Below are positions 7,696 to 15,909 of a stretch of 64,000 nucleotides of DNA, in pieces. Within the stretch, counting starts at the first letter, position 1. Each line of letters begins with the position of its first letter. Source of the DNA: Crossiella sp. S99.2 (GTDB taxonomy: Bacteria; Actinomycetota; Actinomycetes; Mycobacteriales; Pseudonocardiaceae); assembly GCF_023094165.1 (NCBI RefSeq), contig NZ_JALMDK010000024.1:34160-98159 (forward strand). Direction: 5' to 3'. The translations under genes were made by a program, and so were the position numbers. Below the pieces are notes generated by a model. It did not search any database, had not been told where the DNA came from, and worked only from the letters and a program-made list of their open reading frames with translations.

Positions 7696-8895
7696 GTGCT
7701 CGCCACGCAGACCAGGTCCCGCTTCGACGCCGCGACCGCGCATCTCGACCCGCCACTGGCCGCGGTCGACCTCGCGGCGTTCCACAGCAATGCCGCCGAG
7801 CTGGTCCGCCGTGCGCACGGCAGGCCGATCCGGCTGGCCAGCAAGTCGGTGCGGGTGCGCGAGCTGCTCAAGCTCGCGCTCGCCGATCCGGGCTACGCCG
7901 GTCTCATGTGCTACTCCCTCAACGAGGCGCTGTGGCTGCACGGCGCGGGGGTGAGTGACGACCTGCTCATCGGCTACCCGACCGTCGACCGCGCCGCGCT
8001 GCAGAAGCTGGCCGCCGACGACGGGGCCCGGGCCGCGATCACGCTGATGATCGACGATCCCGCGCACCTGGACCTGATCACCGAGGTGCTCGGGCCCGGC
8101 CACCCGGAGATCCGGGTCTGCCTGGAACTGGACGCCTCCTGGCGACCGCTCTCCGGCGCGGTGCACGTCGGGGTCCGGCGCTCGCCGGTGCACACCCCGG
8201 CGCAGGCCCGATCACTGGCGGTGGAGGTCGTGCGCAGGCCGGGGTTCGCGCTGGTCGGGATCATGTCCTACGAGGCCCAGGTGGCAGGGCTCGGGAACAA
8301 GCCGATCGGCAGGCCGGTGCGCGGGCTCGCGGTGCGCTGGATGCAGAAGCAGTCGCTGGCCGAACTGGCCGAGCGGCGCGCGCTGGCGGTGGCCGCGGTG
8401 CGCTCGGTGGCCGAGCTGGAGTTCGTCAACGGCGGCGGCACCGGCAGCCTGGAGCGGACCGCGGCCGAGGACGCGGTCACCGAGCTGACCGCCGGGTCCG
8501 GCCTGCTCGCGCCCACCCTGTTCGACAACTACGAGCACCTGCACCTGCGGCCGGCCGCGTTGTTTGCGCTGCCGGTGGTGCGCAGGCCGACTAGGGACAC
8601 CGCCACCGTTTTCGCCGGGGGCTACCTCGCCTCCGGACCGGTGGGCCCGGACCGGGTGCCGGTTCCCTATCTGCCCAGGGGCCTCAAGCTCAACGCGATG
8701 GAGGGCGCGGGCGAGGTGCAGACCCCGCTGGTCGGCAAGGCCGCCGACGGGCTGGCCATCGGCGACCGGGTCTGGTTCCGGCACGCCAAGGCCGGCGAGC
8801 TGGCCGAGCGCTTCACCGAGTTCCACCTGATCGACGGCGATCAGGTCAGCCTGAGCGCGCCCACCTACCGCGGCGAGGGCCGGGCTTTCGGTTAG
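7696..8895 (+). CDS. PLP fold-III amino acid deaminase/aldolase (alanine racemase N-terminal domain type)
   Basis: About 399 residues. The TIM-barrel PLP-binding N-terminus contains RLASKSVRV; Lys50 in this motif is the expected Schiff-base lysine. MCYSLNEALWL and EFVNGGGTGS (phosphate-binding glycines) are also typical of the D-serine dehydratase/D-threonine aldolase-like group. The substrate is unknown. I chose the GTG at 7696 because a good promoter lies immediately upstream (leaderless start); a GTG at 7651 would add 15 residues. It is divergent from the lactone oxidase and its stop overlaps the TetR gene by 4 bp. Confidence 0.82.
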   Translation: MLATQTRSRFDAATAHLDPPLAAVDLAAFHSNAAELVRRAHGRPIRLASKSVRVRELLKLALADPGYAGLMCYSLNEALWLHGAGVSDDLLIGYPTVDRAALQKLAADDGARAAITLMIDDPAHLDLITEVLGPGHPEIRVCLELDASWRPLSGAVHVGVRRSPVHTPAQARSLAVEVVRRPGFALVGIMSYEAQVAGLGNKPIGRPVRGLAVRWMQKQSLAELAERRALAVAAVRSVAELEFVNGGGTGSLERTAAEDAVTELTAGSGLLAPTLFDNYEHLHLRPAALFALPVVRRPTRDTATVFAGGYLASGPVGPDRVPVPYLPRGLKLNAMEGAGEVQTPLVGKAADGLAIGDRVWFRHAKAGELAERFTEFHLIDGDQVSLSAPTYRGEGRAFG

Positions 8896-9506
8896 CGGAT
8901 CCGGCTGCCCAGGTAGTCCCGGACCAGCGCCTTGGCCTCGGCGACCACCCTCGGGTCGCCGTCGGGGTCGTGCCGGAAAGCCAGGTGCAGCACCGCGTCC
9001 GCGGCCTCGATGGCCACCGCCATGGGCAGCTGGACTTCGCTGAGCGGAAGCCCGAACCGCTCGGTGATCAGCTGCGCCAGCCGGTCGGCGATCACCGTGT
9101 TGTTGTCCTTGCCGTCATCGAGCAGCCGCACGTCCACCGCGTCGCCGAAGTGCACCTTGCGGAAGCCGGGCACCTCGCGGTGCATGGCGATGTAGACGTC
9201 GAAGGCCCGGTCCACCACATCCCACCAGTGCGCCAGCTCGACCTCGGCCAGGCGTTCGAGCACCTTGCTGAGGAAGCGGTCCAGGTTGCGCATGGTCAGC
9301 GCCTGCACCACGGCCCGCTTGTCCGGGAAGAACTGGTAGAGCGAGCCGACCGCGACGCCGGCGCGTTCGGCGATCAGGGTGGTGGTGACCCCGTCATAGC
9401 CCAGTTCGGCGACCAGTTCGGCGCAGGCGTCCAGCATCCGTTCGACCCGCTGCGCGCTGCGCTGCTGGACCGGGCGGCGCCGGAGCGGGGTGAGATCTGC
9501 TGACAC
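8892..9506 (-). CDS. TetR-family transcriptional regulator
   Basis: 204 residues. The N-terminal helix-turn-helix is clear: RVERMLDACAELVAELGYDG, then TTTLIAERAGVAVGSLYQFF and PDKRAV, the standard TetR arrangement at residues ~17-65. The C-terminal ligand domain is all-helical and not family-specific. GTG start at 9504-9506. It is convergent with the PLP enzyme gene and divergent from the beta-glucosidase operon, so it may control either or both. Candidate palindromes are present in front of both. Confidence 0.93.
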   Translation of the reverse strand: MSADLTPLRRRPVQQRSAQRVERMLDACAELVAELGYDGVTTTLIAERAGVAVGSLYQFFPDKRAVVQALTMRNLDRFLSKVLERLAEVELAHWWDVVDRAFDVYIAMHREVPGFRKVHFGDAVDVRLLDDGKDNNTVIADRLAQLITERFGLPLSEVQLPMAVAIEAADAVLHLAFRHDPDGDPRVVAEAKALVRDYLGSRIR

Positions 9507-9600
9507 GGGCGGCTCCCTGGGGCATTCGGCGGCGGACAGGCGTCCATTCTGGCGTGATCGACAGCGATGCTCTTTCGTGTGAACCGCGACACGCCTAAGA

Positions 9601-9617
9601 TGCGAATCGGATTCACA
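9601..9617. promoter_or_regulatory. Palindromic operator candidate upstream of the beta-glucosidase gene
   Basis: TGCGAATCGGATTCACA is a 17-bp near-perfect palindrome (core GAATC-G-GATTC) in the divergent region between the TetR gene and the GH1 gene, 8 bp before the GAGGAGG ribosome-binding site. The size and position suit a TetR-family repressor. Confidence 0.5.
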
Positions 9618-9635
9618 TTAGCCTGAGGAGGCTCG

Positions 9636-10940
9636 GTGACCTTTCCCGATGGCTTCGTGTGGGGGGTTGCCACCTCCGCGTACCAGATCGAGGGTGCCGT
9701 AACCGCGGGCGGCCGTGGGCTCTCCACCTGGGACACCTTCAGTGCGACGGCCGGAAAAACCCGGTCGGGTGAGACCGGCGAGGTGGCCTGCGACCACTAC
9801 CACCGGTATCCGGAGGACATCGCGCTCATGCGCGAGCTGGGCCTGGACAGCTACCGGTTCTCCTTCGCCTGGCCGCGGATCCAGCCGGACGGGCGCACGC
9901 TCAGCCGGGAGGGCCTCGGCTTCTACGACCGGCTGATCGACACCTTGTGCGATCACGGCATCGCGCCGATGGCCACGCTCTACCACTGGGACACCCCGCA
10001 GGTGCTTGAGGACGAGGGCGGCTGGCTCAACCGGGACATCGCCGCCCGCTTCGCCGACTACGCCGCGGTGCTGGCCGATGCCTTCGCCGACCGGGTCGCG
10101 ATGTGGGTGCCACTCAACGAGCCCGCGATGATCACGTTGCTGGGCTATGGCATGGGCCAGCACGCGCCCGGCCAGACCCTGCTCTTCGACGCGCTGCCCA
10201 CCGCACACCACCAGCTGCTCGCGCACGGGCTCGCGGTGCGGGCGCTGCGCGCGGGCGGGGCGAACTCGATCGGCACCGCGAACAACCACACCCCGGTCTG
10301 GGCCGCGGACGACCGTCCGGAGACGCTGGCCGCGGCCGCCGCCTACGACGCCCTGCACAACGGCCTGTTCGCCGACCCGATCCTGCTCGGCACCGTGCCG
10401 GAACACCTGCCAGGGCTGGAAATCCCGGCCGAGGACCTGCGGATCATCAGTGAGCCGCTCGACTTCTACGGGGTCAACTACTACAACCCCACCCGGATCG
10501 GCGCCCCCTCCGAGGGCAACCCGCTGCCCTTCGACCTGGGCGACATCCCCGAGCACCCGGCCACGCTGATGGGCTCGCCGATCGTGCCGGACGGGTTGCG
10601 CGAACTGCTCGTCCAGCTGCGGAAGCGGTACGACACCGCGCTGCCGCCGGTCTACATCACCGAGAACGGCGCGAGCTTCGCCGAGGACCTGGTCGACGGC
10701 CAGGTGCACGACCAGCCGCGGATCGACTTCCTGACCGGGCACCTGGCCGCGCTGTCCCAGGCCATCGAGGCCGGGGTGGACGTGCGCGGTTATTACGTGT
10801 GGAGCCTGCTGGACAACTTCGAGTGGGCCGAGGGCTACGGCCAGCCGTTCGGGCTGGTGCACGTGGACTTCGCCACCCAGCAGCGCACCCGCAAGGACTC
10901 CTTCCACTGGCTGCGGGAGCAGCTCGGGAAGCGGGGATGA
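9636..10940 (+). CDS. GH1 family beta-glucosidase
   Basis: 434 residues, the normal length for a bacterial GH1 (alpha/beta)8 barrel. It opens with FPDGFVWGVATSAYQIEGAV. The acid/base Glu162 is in PLNEPAM and the nucleophile Glu343 in YITENGASF; TLYHWDTPQ and the aglycone-site NYYNP are also present. It hydrolyses beta-glucosides or related disaccharides, and without a signal peptide it must act on sugars already imported. GTG start with GAGGAGG upstream. The stop overlaps the next gene (ATGA), the first of three MFS transporters, which fits an uptake-and-hydrolysis operon. Confidence 0.96.
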   Translation: MTFPDGFVWGVATSAYQIEGAVTAGGRGLSTWDTFSATAGKTRSGETGEVACDHYHRYPEDIALMRELGLDSYRFSFAWPRIQPDGRTLSREGLGFYDRLIDTLCDHGIAPMATLYHWDTPQVLEDEGGWLNRDIAARFADYAAVLADAFADRVAMWVPLNEPAMITLLGYGMGQHAPGQTLLFDALPTAHHQLLAHGLAVRALRAGGANSIGTANNHTPVWAADDRPETLAAAAAYDALHNGLFADPILLGTVPEHLPGLEIPAEDLRIISEPLDFYGVNYYNPTRIGAPSEGNPLPFDLGDIPEHPATLMGSPIVPDGLRELLVQLRKRYDTALPPVYITENGASFAEDLVDGQVHDQPRIDFLTGHLAALSQAIEAGVDVRGYYVWSLLDNFEWAEGYGQPFGLVHVDFATQQRTRKDSFHWLREQLGKRG

Positions 10941-12154
10941 CCACGCTCGCGCCCCGGCGGCGGGTCGGCGGCGGCTGGATCGGCCTGCTCACCCTGGCCA
11001 ACGTCGGGGTGTGGGCGGCCTTTTTCGGACCGCTCAACCTGCTGCTCGGCCAGCAGGCCGCGCTGTTTTCGCCTGACCACAAGGAAACCGTGCTCGCGCT
11101 GGTCACCGGCCTTGGCGCGGCGGTGTCGGTGGTGGCCAACCCACTGGCCGGGGCACTGTCCGACCGCACCAGGGGGCGGTTCGGGCGACGGCACCCGTGG
11201 ACCGTGGGTGGCGCGCTGGCCGGCGCCGCCGCGCTCGTCCTGCTCGCCGGCGCGAACAGCGTGCTGACCATGGCGATCGGCTGGTGCCTGGTGCAGGCCG
11301 CGGTGAACGTGGCGCTGGCCGCGCTGACCGCCGAGGTGCCCGACCACGTGCCGGTGGATCAGCGTGGCGTGGTCGGCGGCTGGGTCGGCCTGGCCCAGAT
11401 GCTGGGCGTGCTCGGCGGCACCGCGCTGGCCACCGCGATCGGCGGGATCCAATGGGGTTACCTCGGATGTGCGACGTTGCTCGTCGCCGCGGTGCTGCCG
11501 TTCGTCGTGCGCAGCCGGGATCCCGGCGTGGCGCCGGAGCCTGGAGTTCGGCCGGGCCGAACTCTGGCCCGGTTCTGGGTCTCGCCGCGGGCGCACCCGG
11601 ACTTCGCCTGGGCCTGGCTGACCCGGTTCCTGCTCAACCTCGGCAACGCCTTCGGCACCCTCTACCTGCTGTTCTTCCTCACCGACGCGGTCCGGCACCC
11701 CGATCCGAGCACCGGCGTGCTGATCCTGACCTCGATCTACGGGGTGAGCATGGTGGCCACCACGGTGCTGGCCGGCCGTTGGTCGGACCGGGTGGGGCGA
11801 CGAAAGGTCTTCGTCACCGCGGCCTCGGTGGTGATGGCCGCCGCGCTGGCGGTGCTGGTGCTCTGGCCGGTGTGGCCCGCGGTGCTCCTCGGCACCGTGG
11901 TGCTGGGCCTGGGCTTCGGCGTCTACACCTCGGTGGACTTCGCCCTGCTCACCGAGGTGTTGCCGGCCGCGGAGGACCGGGCCAAGGACCTCGGCATGAT
12001 CAACATCGCCTCGGCGCTGCCGCAGGTGCTGGCCCCGGCGGTGGCCGCGCCCGTGCTGGCCTACCTGGGCGGCTACCCCGCCCTGTACGGGCTGGCAGCC
12101 CTGGTGACTCTGGTCGGCGGGCTACTGGTGAGCCGGATCCGCGGCGTGGCGTGA
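10937..12154 (+). CDS. MFS transporter, paralogue 1 of 3
   Basis: 405 residues and about 12 membrane segments. The cytoplasmic loop after TM2 reads SDRTRGRFGRRHPW, the MFS signature A region, and the second half has GRWSDRVGRRK. DHVPVDQRGVVGGWVGLAQM and EDRAKDLGMINIASALPQVL are shared with the two following genes. The ATG at 10937 overlaps the GH1 stop (ATGA), so it is coupled to the beta-glucosidase and most likely imports its substrate, probably as a proton symporter. The longer open frame upstream (from 10799) only shadows the GH1 gene. Confidence 0.9.
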   Translation: MTTLAPRRRVGGGWIGLLTLANVGVWAAFFGPLNLLLGQQAALFSPDHKETVLALVTGLGAAVSVVANPLAGALSDRTRGRFGRRHPWTVGGALAGAAALVLLAGANSVLTMAIGWCLVQAAVNVALAALTAEVPDHVPVDQRGVVGGWVGLAQMLGVLGGTALATAIGGIQWGYLGCATLLVAAVLPFVVRSRDPGVAPEPGVRPGRTLARFWVSPRAHPDFAWAWLTRFLLNLGNAFGTLYLLFFLTDAVRHPDPSTGVLILTSIYGVSMVATTVLAGRWSDRVGRRKVFVTAASVVMAAALAVLVLWPVWPAVLLGTVVLGLGFGVYTSVDFALLTEVLPAAEDRAKDLGMINIASALPQVLAPAVAAPVLAYLGGYPALYGLAALVTLVGGLLVSRIRGVA

Positions 12155-12268
12155 CAACCAGGTAACCATTCTGCCCCTCCCACTACAGATTCCTTGTTCT
12201 GCCTGTTCACAAGCCTGGTGGACTCTTACTGTGCCCCGGTCAGCGCAGTCAGTACTGGGGGGCCACCC

Positions 12269-13498
12269 ATGACAATCACCGCACCGGAACGATTGCTGGA
12301 ACCCGATCGCCGGGTCGGTCCGGTCTGGATCGGCTCGCTCACCGCGGCCACGCTCGGCATGTGGATCGTCTACTTCGGACCGACCGTGCTGTTGCTGCCG
12401 ATCCAGGCCGCGCACGCCGCGCCGGAGGACAAGGAGAACAGCCTCGGGCTGATCACCGGGGTGGGCGCGCTGGTGCTGATGGTCGCGCACATCCTCTTCG
12501 GCCTGGCCTCCGACCGCACCACCTCCAGATTCGGCCCGCGCAAGCCGTGGATCGTCGGCGGCGTGGCCGTCTCCACGGTCAGCATGCTGCTGCTCAGCCA
12601 GCAGGACACGGTCACCGGCCTGCTGGTGGGCTGGTGCCTGGTGCAGCTCGGCTCGGCCGCGATCTTCTGCGGACTGCTCGCCGCCATGCCCGACCACGTG
12701 CCCAGCAGCCAGCGCGGCCTGATCAGCGGACTGGTCGGGCTGGCCCAGGCCGGCGGTTCGCTGGTCGGCAGCATGGTCATCTCGATCACCACCGACCCGC
12801 TCACCGGCTACGGGCTCTGCGCGGTGCTGCAGATCCTGGCCGTGCTGCCGTTCCTGCTGCTCAACCGGGACCCGGTGCTGCCGCCGGGACGCCGTCCGGT
12901 GCTGCGGTCGCTGTGGATCTCCCCGCGCAGGCACCGCGACTTCATGTGGGCCATCGCCAGCCAGTTTCTGATCACCATCAGCTTCGTGCTGGGCAGCCTC
13001 TACACGCTGTTCTACCTCGCCGACGTGATCAAGTACGAGGACCCGGTGGCCGGCACCGCGACGGTCTCCATCATCACCACCGTCGGCACCCTGTGCGCGG
13101 CCGCCGTCTTCGGCCACATCTCCGACCGGCTCGGCAAGCGCAAGATCTTCGCGGTGGTGGCCGGGGTGATCATGGCGGTGTCCGCGGGGATGCTGGTGGT
13201 CAACCCGACCTGGGAGCTGTTCCTGCTCAGTTCGGTGCTGCTCGGCGTCGGCCTCGGCATGGCCAACTCGGTGGACCTGGCCATTGCCAGCGAGGTGCTG
13301 CCCAGCGCGGACGACCGGGCCAAGGACCTGGGCGTGAACAACATCAGCAAGTCGTTGCCCCAGTTCATCGCGCCTGCGATGGCGGCGCCGCTGCTCACCG
13401 GCGCGGACGGCTCCGGCTACTCGATGATCTTCCTGATGGCCGCGGTGTGCGCGCTGCTCGGCGGGCTGCTCACTCTCAAGATTCGAACTGTCAGGTAG
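12269..13498 (+). CDS. MFS transporter, paralogue 2 of 3
   Basis: 409 residues, clearly homologous to the genes on either side. It has SDRTTSRFGPRKPWIVGG, PDHVPSSQRGLISGLVGLAQ and DDRAKDLGVNNISKSLPQ. The ATG at 12269 is supported by a GGGG-rich ribosome-binding site and by alignment of MTITAPERLLEPDRRVGPVW with the N-termini of the paralogues; the open frame begins at 12194. A 114-bp gap separates it from paralogue 1, so it may have its own promoter. The substrate is unknown, presumably a glycoside or sugar related to the GH1 activity. Confidence 0.88.
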   Translation: MTITAPERLLEPDRRVGPVWIGSLTAATLGMWIVYFGPTVLLLPIQAAHAAPEDKENSLGLITGVGALVLMVAHILFGLASDRTTSRFGPRKPWIVGGVAVSTVSMLLLSQQDTVTGLLVGWCLVQLGSAAIFCGLLAAMPDHVPSSQRGLISGLVGLAQAGGSLVGSMVISITTDPLTGYGLCAVLQILAVLPFLLLNRDPVLPPGRRPVLRSLWISPRRHRDFMWAIASQFLITISFVLGSLYTLFYLADVIKYEDPVAGTATVSIITTVGTLCAAAVFGHISDRLGKRKIFAVVAGVIMAVSAGMLVVNPTWELFLLSSVLLGVGLGMANSVDLAIASEVLPSADDRAKDLGVNNISKSLPQFIAPAMAAPLLTGADGSGYSMIFLMAAVCALLGGLLTLKIRTVR

Positions 13499-13545
13499 CG
13501 GAAGATGGCTGTCCGTGTCGAGGCGGGCTCGTTAGCGTCGCCGGC

Positions 13546-14787
13546 ATGACGATGACGGTGCCGGACGCGTTGGCCGAACCGGTCGAGCGGGTGCGCGGTG
13601 GCTGGATCGCCGCGCTCACCCTGGCCGTGCTCGGGGTGTGGGCGGTTCACTTCGGGCCGGTGCAGGTGCTGCTGCTGGTGCAGGCCCAGCAGTTCGCGCC
13701 GGCGGACAAGCAGGCGTTGTTCGGACTGACCGCGGCGGTCGGCGGGGTGGTCAGCATGGTCACCACCATCCTGGTCGGCTTCGCCTCCGACCGGACCGGT
13801 TCCCGGTTCGGCAGGCGGCGGCCGTGGGTGGTGGCCGGGGCCGGGCTCGGCGCGCTCAGCCTGGCGCTGCTCGGCCTGGCCGAGGGTCCGGTACTGATGA
13901 TCGTGGCCTGGTGCGGGGTGCAGATCGCCTTCGGCGGCATGCTCGCCGCGCTGCTGGCCTCGATCTCCGACCGGGTGCCGGTGTCCCAGCGCGGGCTGGT
14001 CGGCGGCTGGGTCGGCTTCGGCCAGACCGTCGGCGCCCTGGTCGGCGTGCTGCTGGTGAACGTGGTCAAACCGGCCACGCCCGGCTACTTCGCGCTGGCC
14101 GGTCTGCTGCTGGTCTGCGCGATCCCGTTCGCACTGCGCACCACCGAGGCGGTGCTCCGCCCGGAGCAGCGGCCGGCCGGCGGGCTCGGCCAGATGCTGC
14201 GCGGGTTCTACGTCTCACCGCGGCGGCACCCGGACTTCGCCTGGGCGATGCTCAACCGGCTGCTGATGAACCTCGGCTTCGTGCTGGCCACCCTCTACAC
14301 GCTCTACATCCTGCAGGACGCGATCCGCAGGCCGGACTCGCACGCGGACCTGTTGCTGCTCAACGTGCTGAACGCGGTGATCATGGTGCCGGCCGCGGTG
14401 TACTTCGGCGGCCTGTCCGACCGCAGGGGCGGGCGGCGCAGGTTCATCTTCTGGGCCGGGCTGGCGGTCGCGGTGTCCTCGATCGTCCTGGTCCCACTGC
14501 TGAACTGGCCGATGATGCTGGTCAGCTCGGTGATCCTGGCCGCAGCCTTCGGCGCCTACCTCGCGGTGTCCACCGCCCTGGTCACCGAGGTGCTGCCGAC
14601 CGCGCAGGACCGGGCCAAGGACCTCGGCATCGTCAACCTCACCCACGGCCTGCCGCAGGTGCTGGCCCCGCTGCTGGCCACGCCGATCATCACCGGGTTC
14701 GGCGGCTACCCCGCGTTGTTCGTGGTTTCCGCCGCGCTGACGTTGATCGGCTCATTCCTGATCTTCAAAATTCGCGCGGTGGCCTGA
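13546..14787 (+). CDS. MFS transporter, paralogue 3 of 3
   Basis: 413 residues with the same motif set: SDRTGSRFGRRRPW, SDRVPVSQRGLVGGWVGFGQ and QDRAKDLGIVNLTHGLPQVL. The ATG at 13546 gives MTMTVPDAL; a second ATG is six bases downstream. It follows paralogue 2 after 47 bp and is followed by a strong terminator hairpin, so it ends the cluster. The tandem order and shared motifs point to local duplication followed by divergence, perhaps in substrate. Confidence 0.88.
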   Translation: MTMTVPDALAEPVERVRGGWIAALTLAVLGVWAVHFGPVQVLLLVQAQQFAPADKQALFGLTAAVGGVVSMVTTILVGFASDRTGSRFGRRRPWVVAGAGLGALSLALLGLAEGPVLMIVAWCGVQIAFGGMLAALLASISDRVPVSQRGLVGGWVGFGQTVGALVGVLLVNVVKPATPGYFALAGLLLVCAIPFALRTTEAVLRPEQRPAGGLGQMLRGFYVSPRRHPDFAWAMLNRLLMNLGFVLATLYTLYILQDAIRRPDSHADLLLLNVLNAVIMVPAAVYFGGLSDRRGGRRRFIFWAGLAVAVSSIVLVPLLNWPMMLVSSVILAAAFGAYLAVSTALVTEVLPTAQDRAKDLGIVNLTHGLPQVLAPLLATPIITGFGGYPALFVVSAALTLIGSFLIFKIRAVA

Positions 14788-14827
14788 CAACTTTCACTCA
14801 AAAGAGCGAAAGTCCGGAAATTCGAAA

Positions 14828-14870
14828 CCCCTCGGATGGTCTGCGCGGGAGGGGCAGACCACCCGAGGGG
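14828..14870 (+). terminator. Intrinsic-type terminator after the MFS cluster
   Basis: CCCCTCGG-A-TGGTCTGC pairs with GCAGACCA-C-CCGAGGGG across a 9-nt loop; there is one internal mismatch. A short T run (GGCTTT) follows. It lies 41 bp after the paralogue 3 stop. Confidence 0.8.
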
Positions 14871-15090
14871 TGGCTTTGGAATCCGCGGACCGGTGCCGGT
14901 CGGGGGGAGGGGAGTGCTACAGCACCGGCCCGCGGAAGTCTTTGTTTAGTTTTCAATTTGAGCTGGCACGGCGGTCCGGCCCGGAGCGGTCGGGGGTTCG
15001 CCCGGCCCGGACCACCGGCCACATGACGGCTGCCGCGGCTGACCCGGTTCGGGGAAGAGCCCGAGGGCCGCGAGAGACGTCAGTCCCGGG

Positions 15091-15408
15091 TCAGGACACC
15101 TTCGCGGAACGAAGATGCCTGGCCGGACGTGGAGCGAGGCCACCGGCCACGAGGTGTTCATACGCCGCGCGCCACACCGAACACGGTGCCTTCTGCTGGC
15201 GCCAGCGGGTCGAACACTCGGGGCAGTTGCCGCGGTCATCGGGTTCGTGAGCAGCGAGCATCGCGCGCCAGCCCTCAGTGAGCCTGGGCAGCTCGGAACG
15301 CGCGACGGACAGCAGGGACGGGGCGTCAGCGCGGTTGGCCAGCTCGGTAAGCATGTCGAGCCGTTCCCAGACCGCGTTGCGCAGCACCTGACCCAGAATC
15401 TCGTCCAC
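15091..15408 (-). CDS. Small conserved-type protein with Cys-x2-Cys motif
   Basis: 105 residues, GTG start at 15406-15408. The C-terminal half contains NCPECSTRWRQQKAPCSVW, with HEPDDRG just before it; the His and three Cys could bind zinc. The N-terminal half is predicted helical (LGQVLRNAVWERLDMLTELA). I recall similar small proteins beside HTH regulators in Pseudonocardiaceae, but I cannot give a family name. It follows the 90-residue ORF after 12 bp on the same strand, divergent from the HTH/TPR regulator, and is probably functionally linked to it. Confidence 0.7.
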   Translation of the reverse strand: MDEILGQVLRNAVWERLDMLTELANRADAPSLLSVARSELPRLTEGWRAMLAAHEPDDRGNCPECSTRWRQQKAPCSVWRAAYEHLVAGGLAPRPARHLRSAKVS

Positions 15409-15420
15409 CTGACGTCACCG

Positions 15421-15693
15421 TCACCTTCCCGCCTGGTCGGCGGCCTCGCGCAGAGCTGTCTTGAGCTGGCCAACCTGTCCAGCCGACAGCACTGCGGTCT
15501 CGCCGGGAGGCCCGACGAGGAGAACCCTGTCTCGGTCAACGAGCACGGTCAGGAACTGACGCCGGTTCACCGAGTCGCGGCAGCTGACTCGCCACCACCG
15601 CCGGTCGCCCGTGCTCTGCCACGGCGCCGGGAGCTGCCCAATGGGGGCTGCTCCGTCGCCGGTGGCAACGCTGGGTGACTCGGTCAACGCCAC
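15421..15693 (-). CDS. Small hypothetical protein, about 90 residues
   Basis: No recognised family. The most protein-like part is DRRWWRVSCRDSVNRRQFLT followed by VLVDRDRVLLVGPPGETAVL and a C-terminal helix, suggesting a small alpha/beta fold. The GTG at 15691-15693 is the most probable start; the open frame runs to 15810 but the extra sequence is unlike coding sequence. It is the first gene of the pair transcribed away from the HTH/TPR regulator. Confidence 0.6.
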   Translation of the reverse strand: MALTESPSVATGDGAAPIGQLPAPWQSTGDRRWWRVSCRDSVNRRQFLTVLVDRDRVLLVGPPGETAVLSAGQVGQLKTALREAADQAGR

Positions 15694-15909
15694 GGTTCCG
15701 ACTTCCCTCCGTGCTCGATCCCTTACCGAAACTAAGATTGGGCCGAGTCGAACCAGAACGGGGAGTTTCAGCGCCGATCGGTGTAAGTGACACGGTGAGC
15801 GGTAGGCCAAGTTCAGTCGGGCCGATCAGCCTCACCGATGGGGACTTCACCACCGCCGGGAACTGCCCTTACTCTGCGGTTGACGCCCAGCGGACCGTAA
15901 GGGGGCGCA

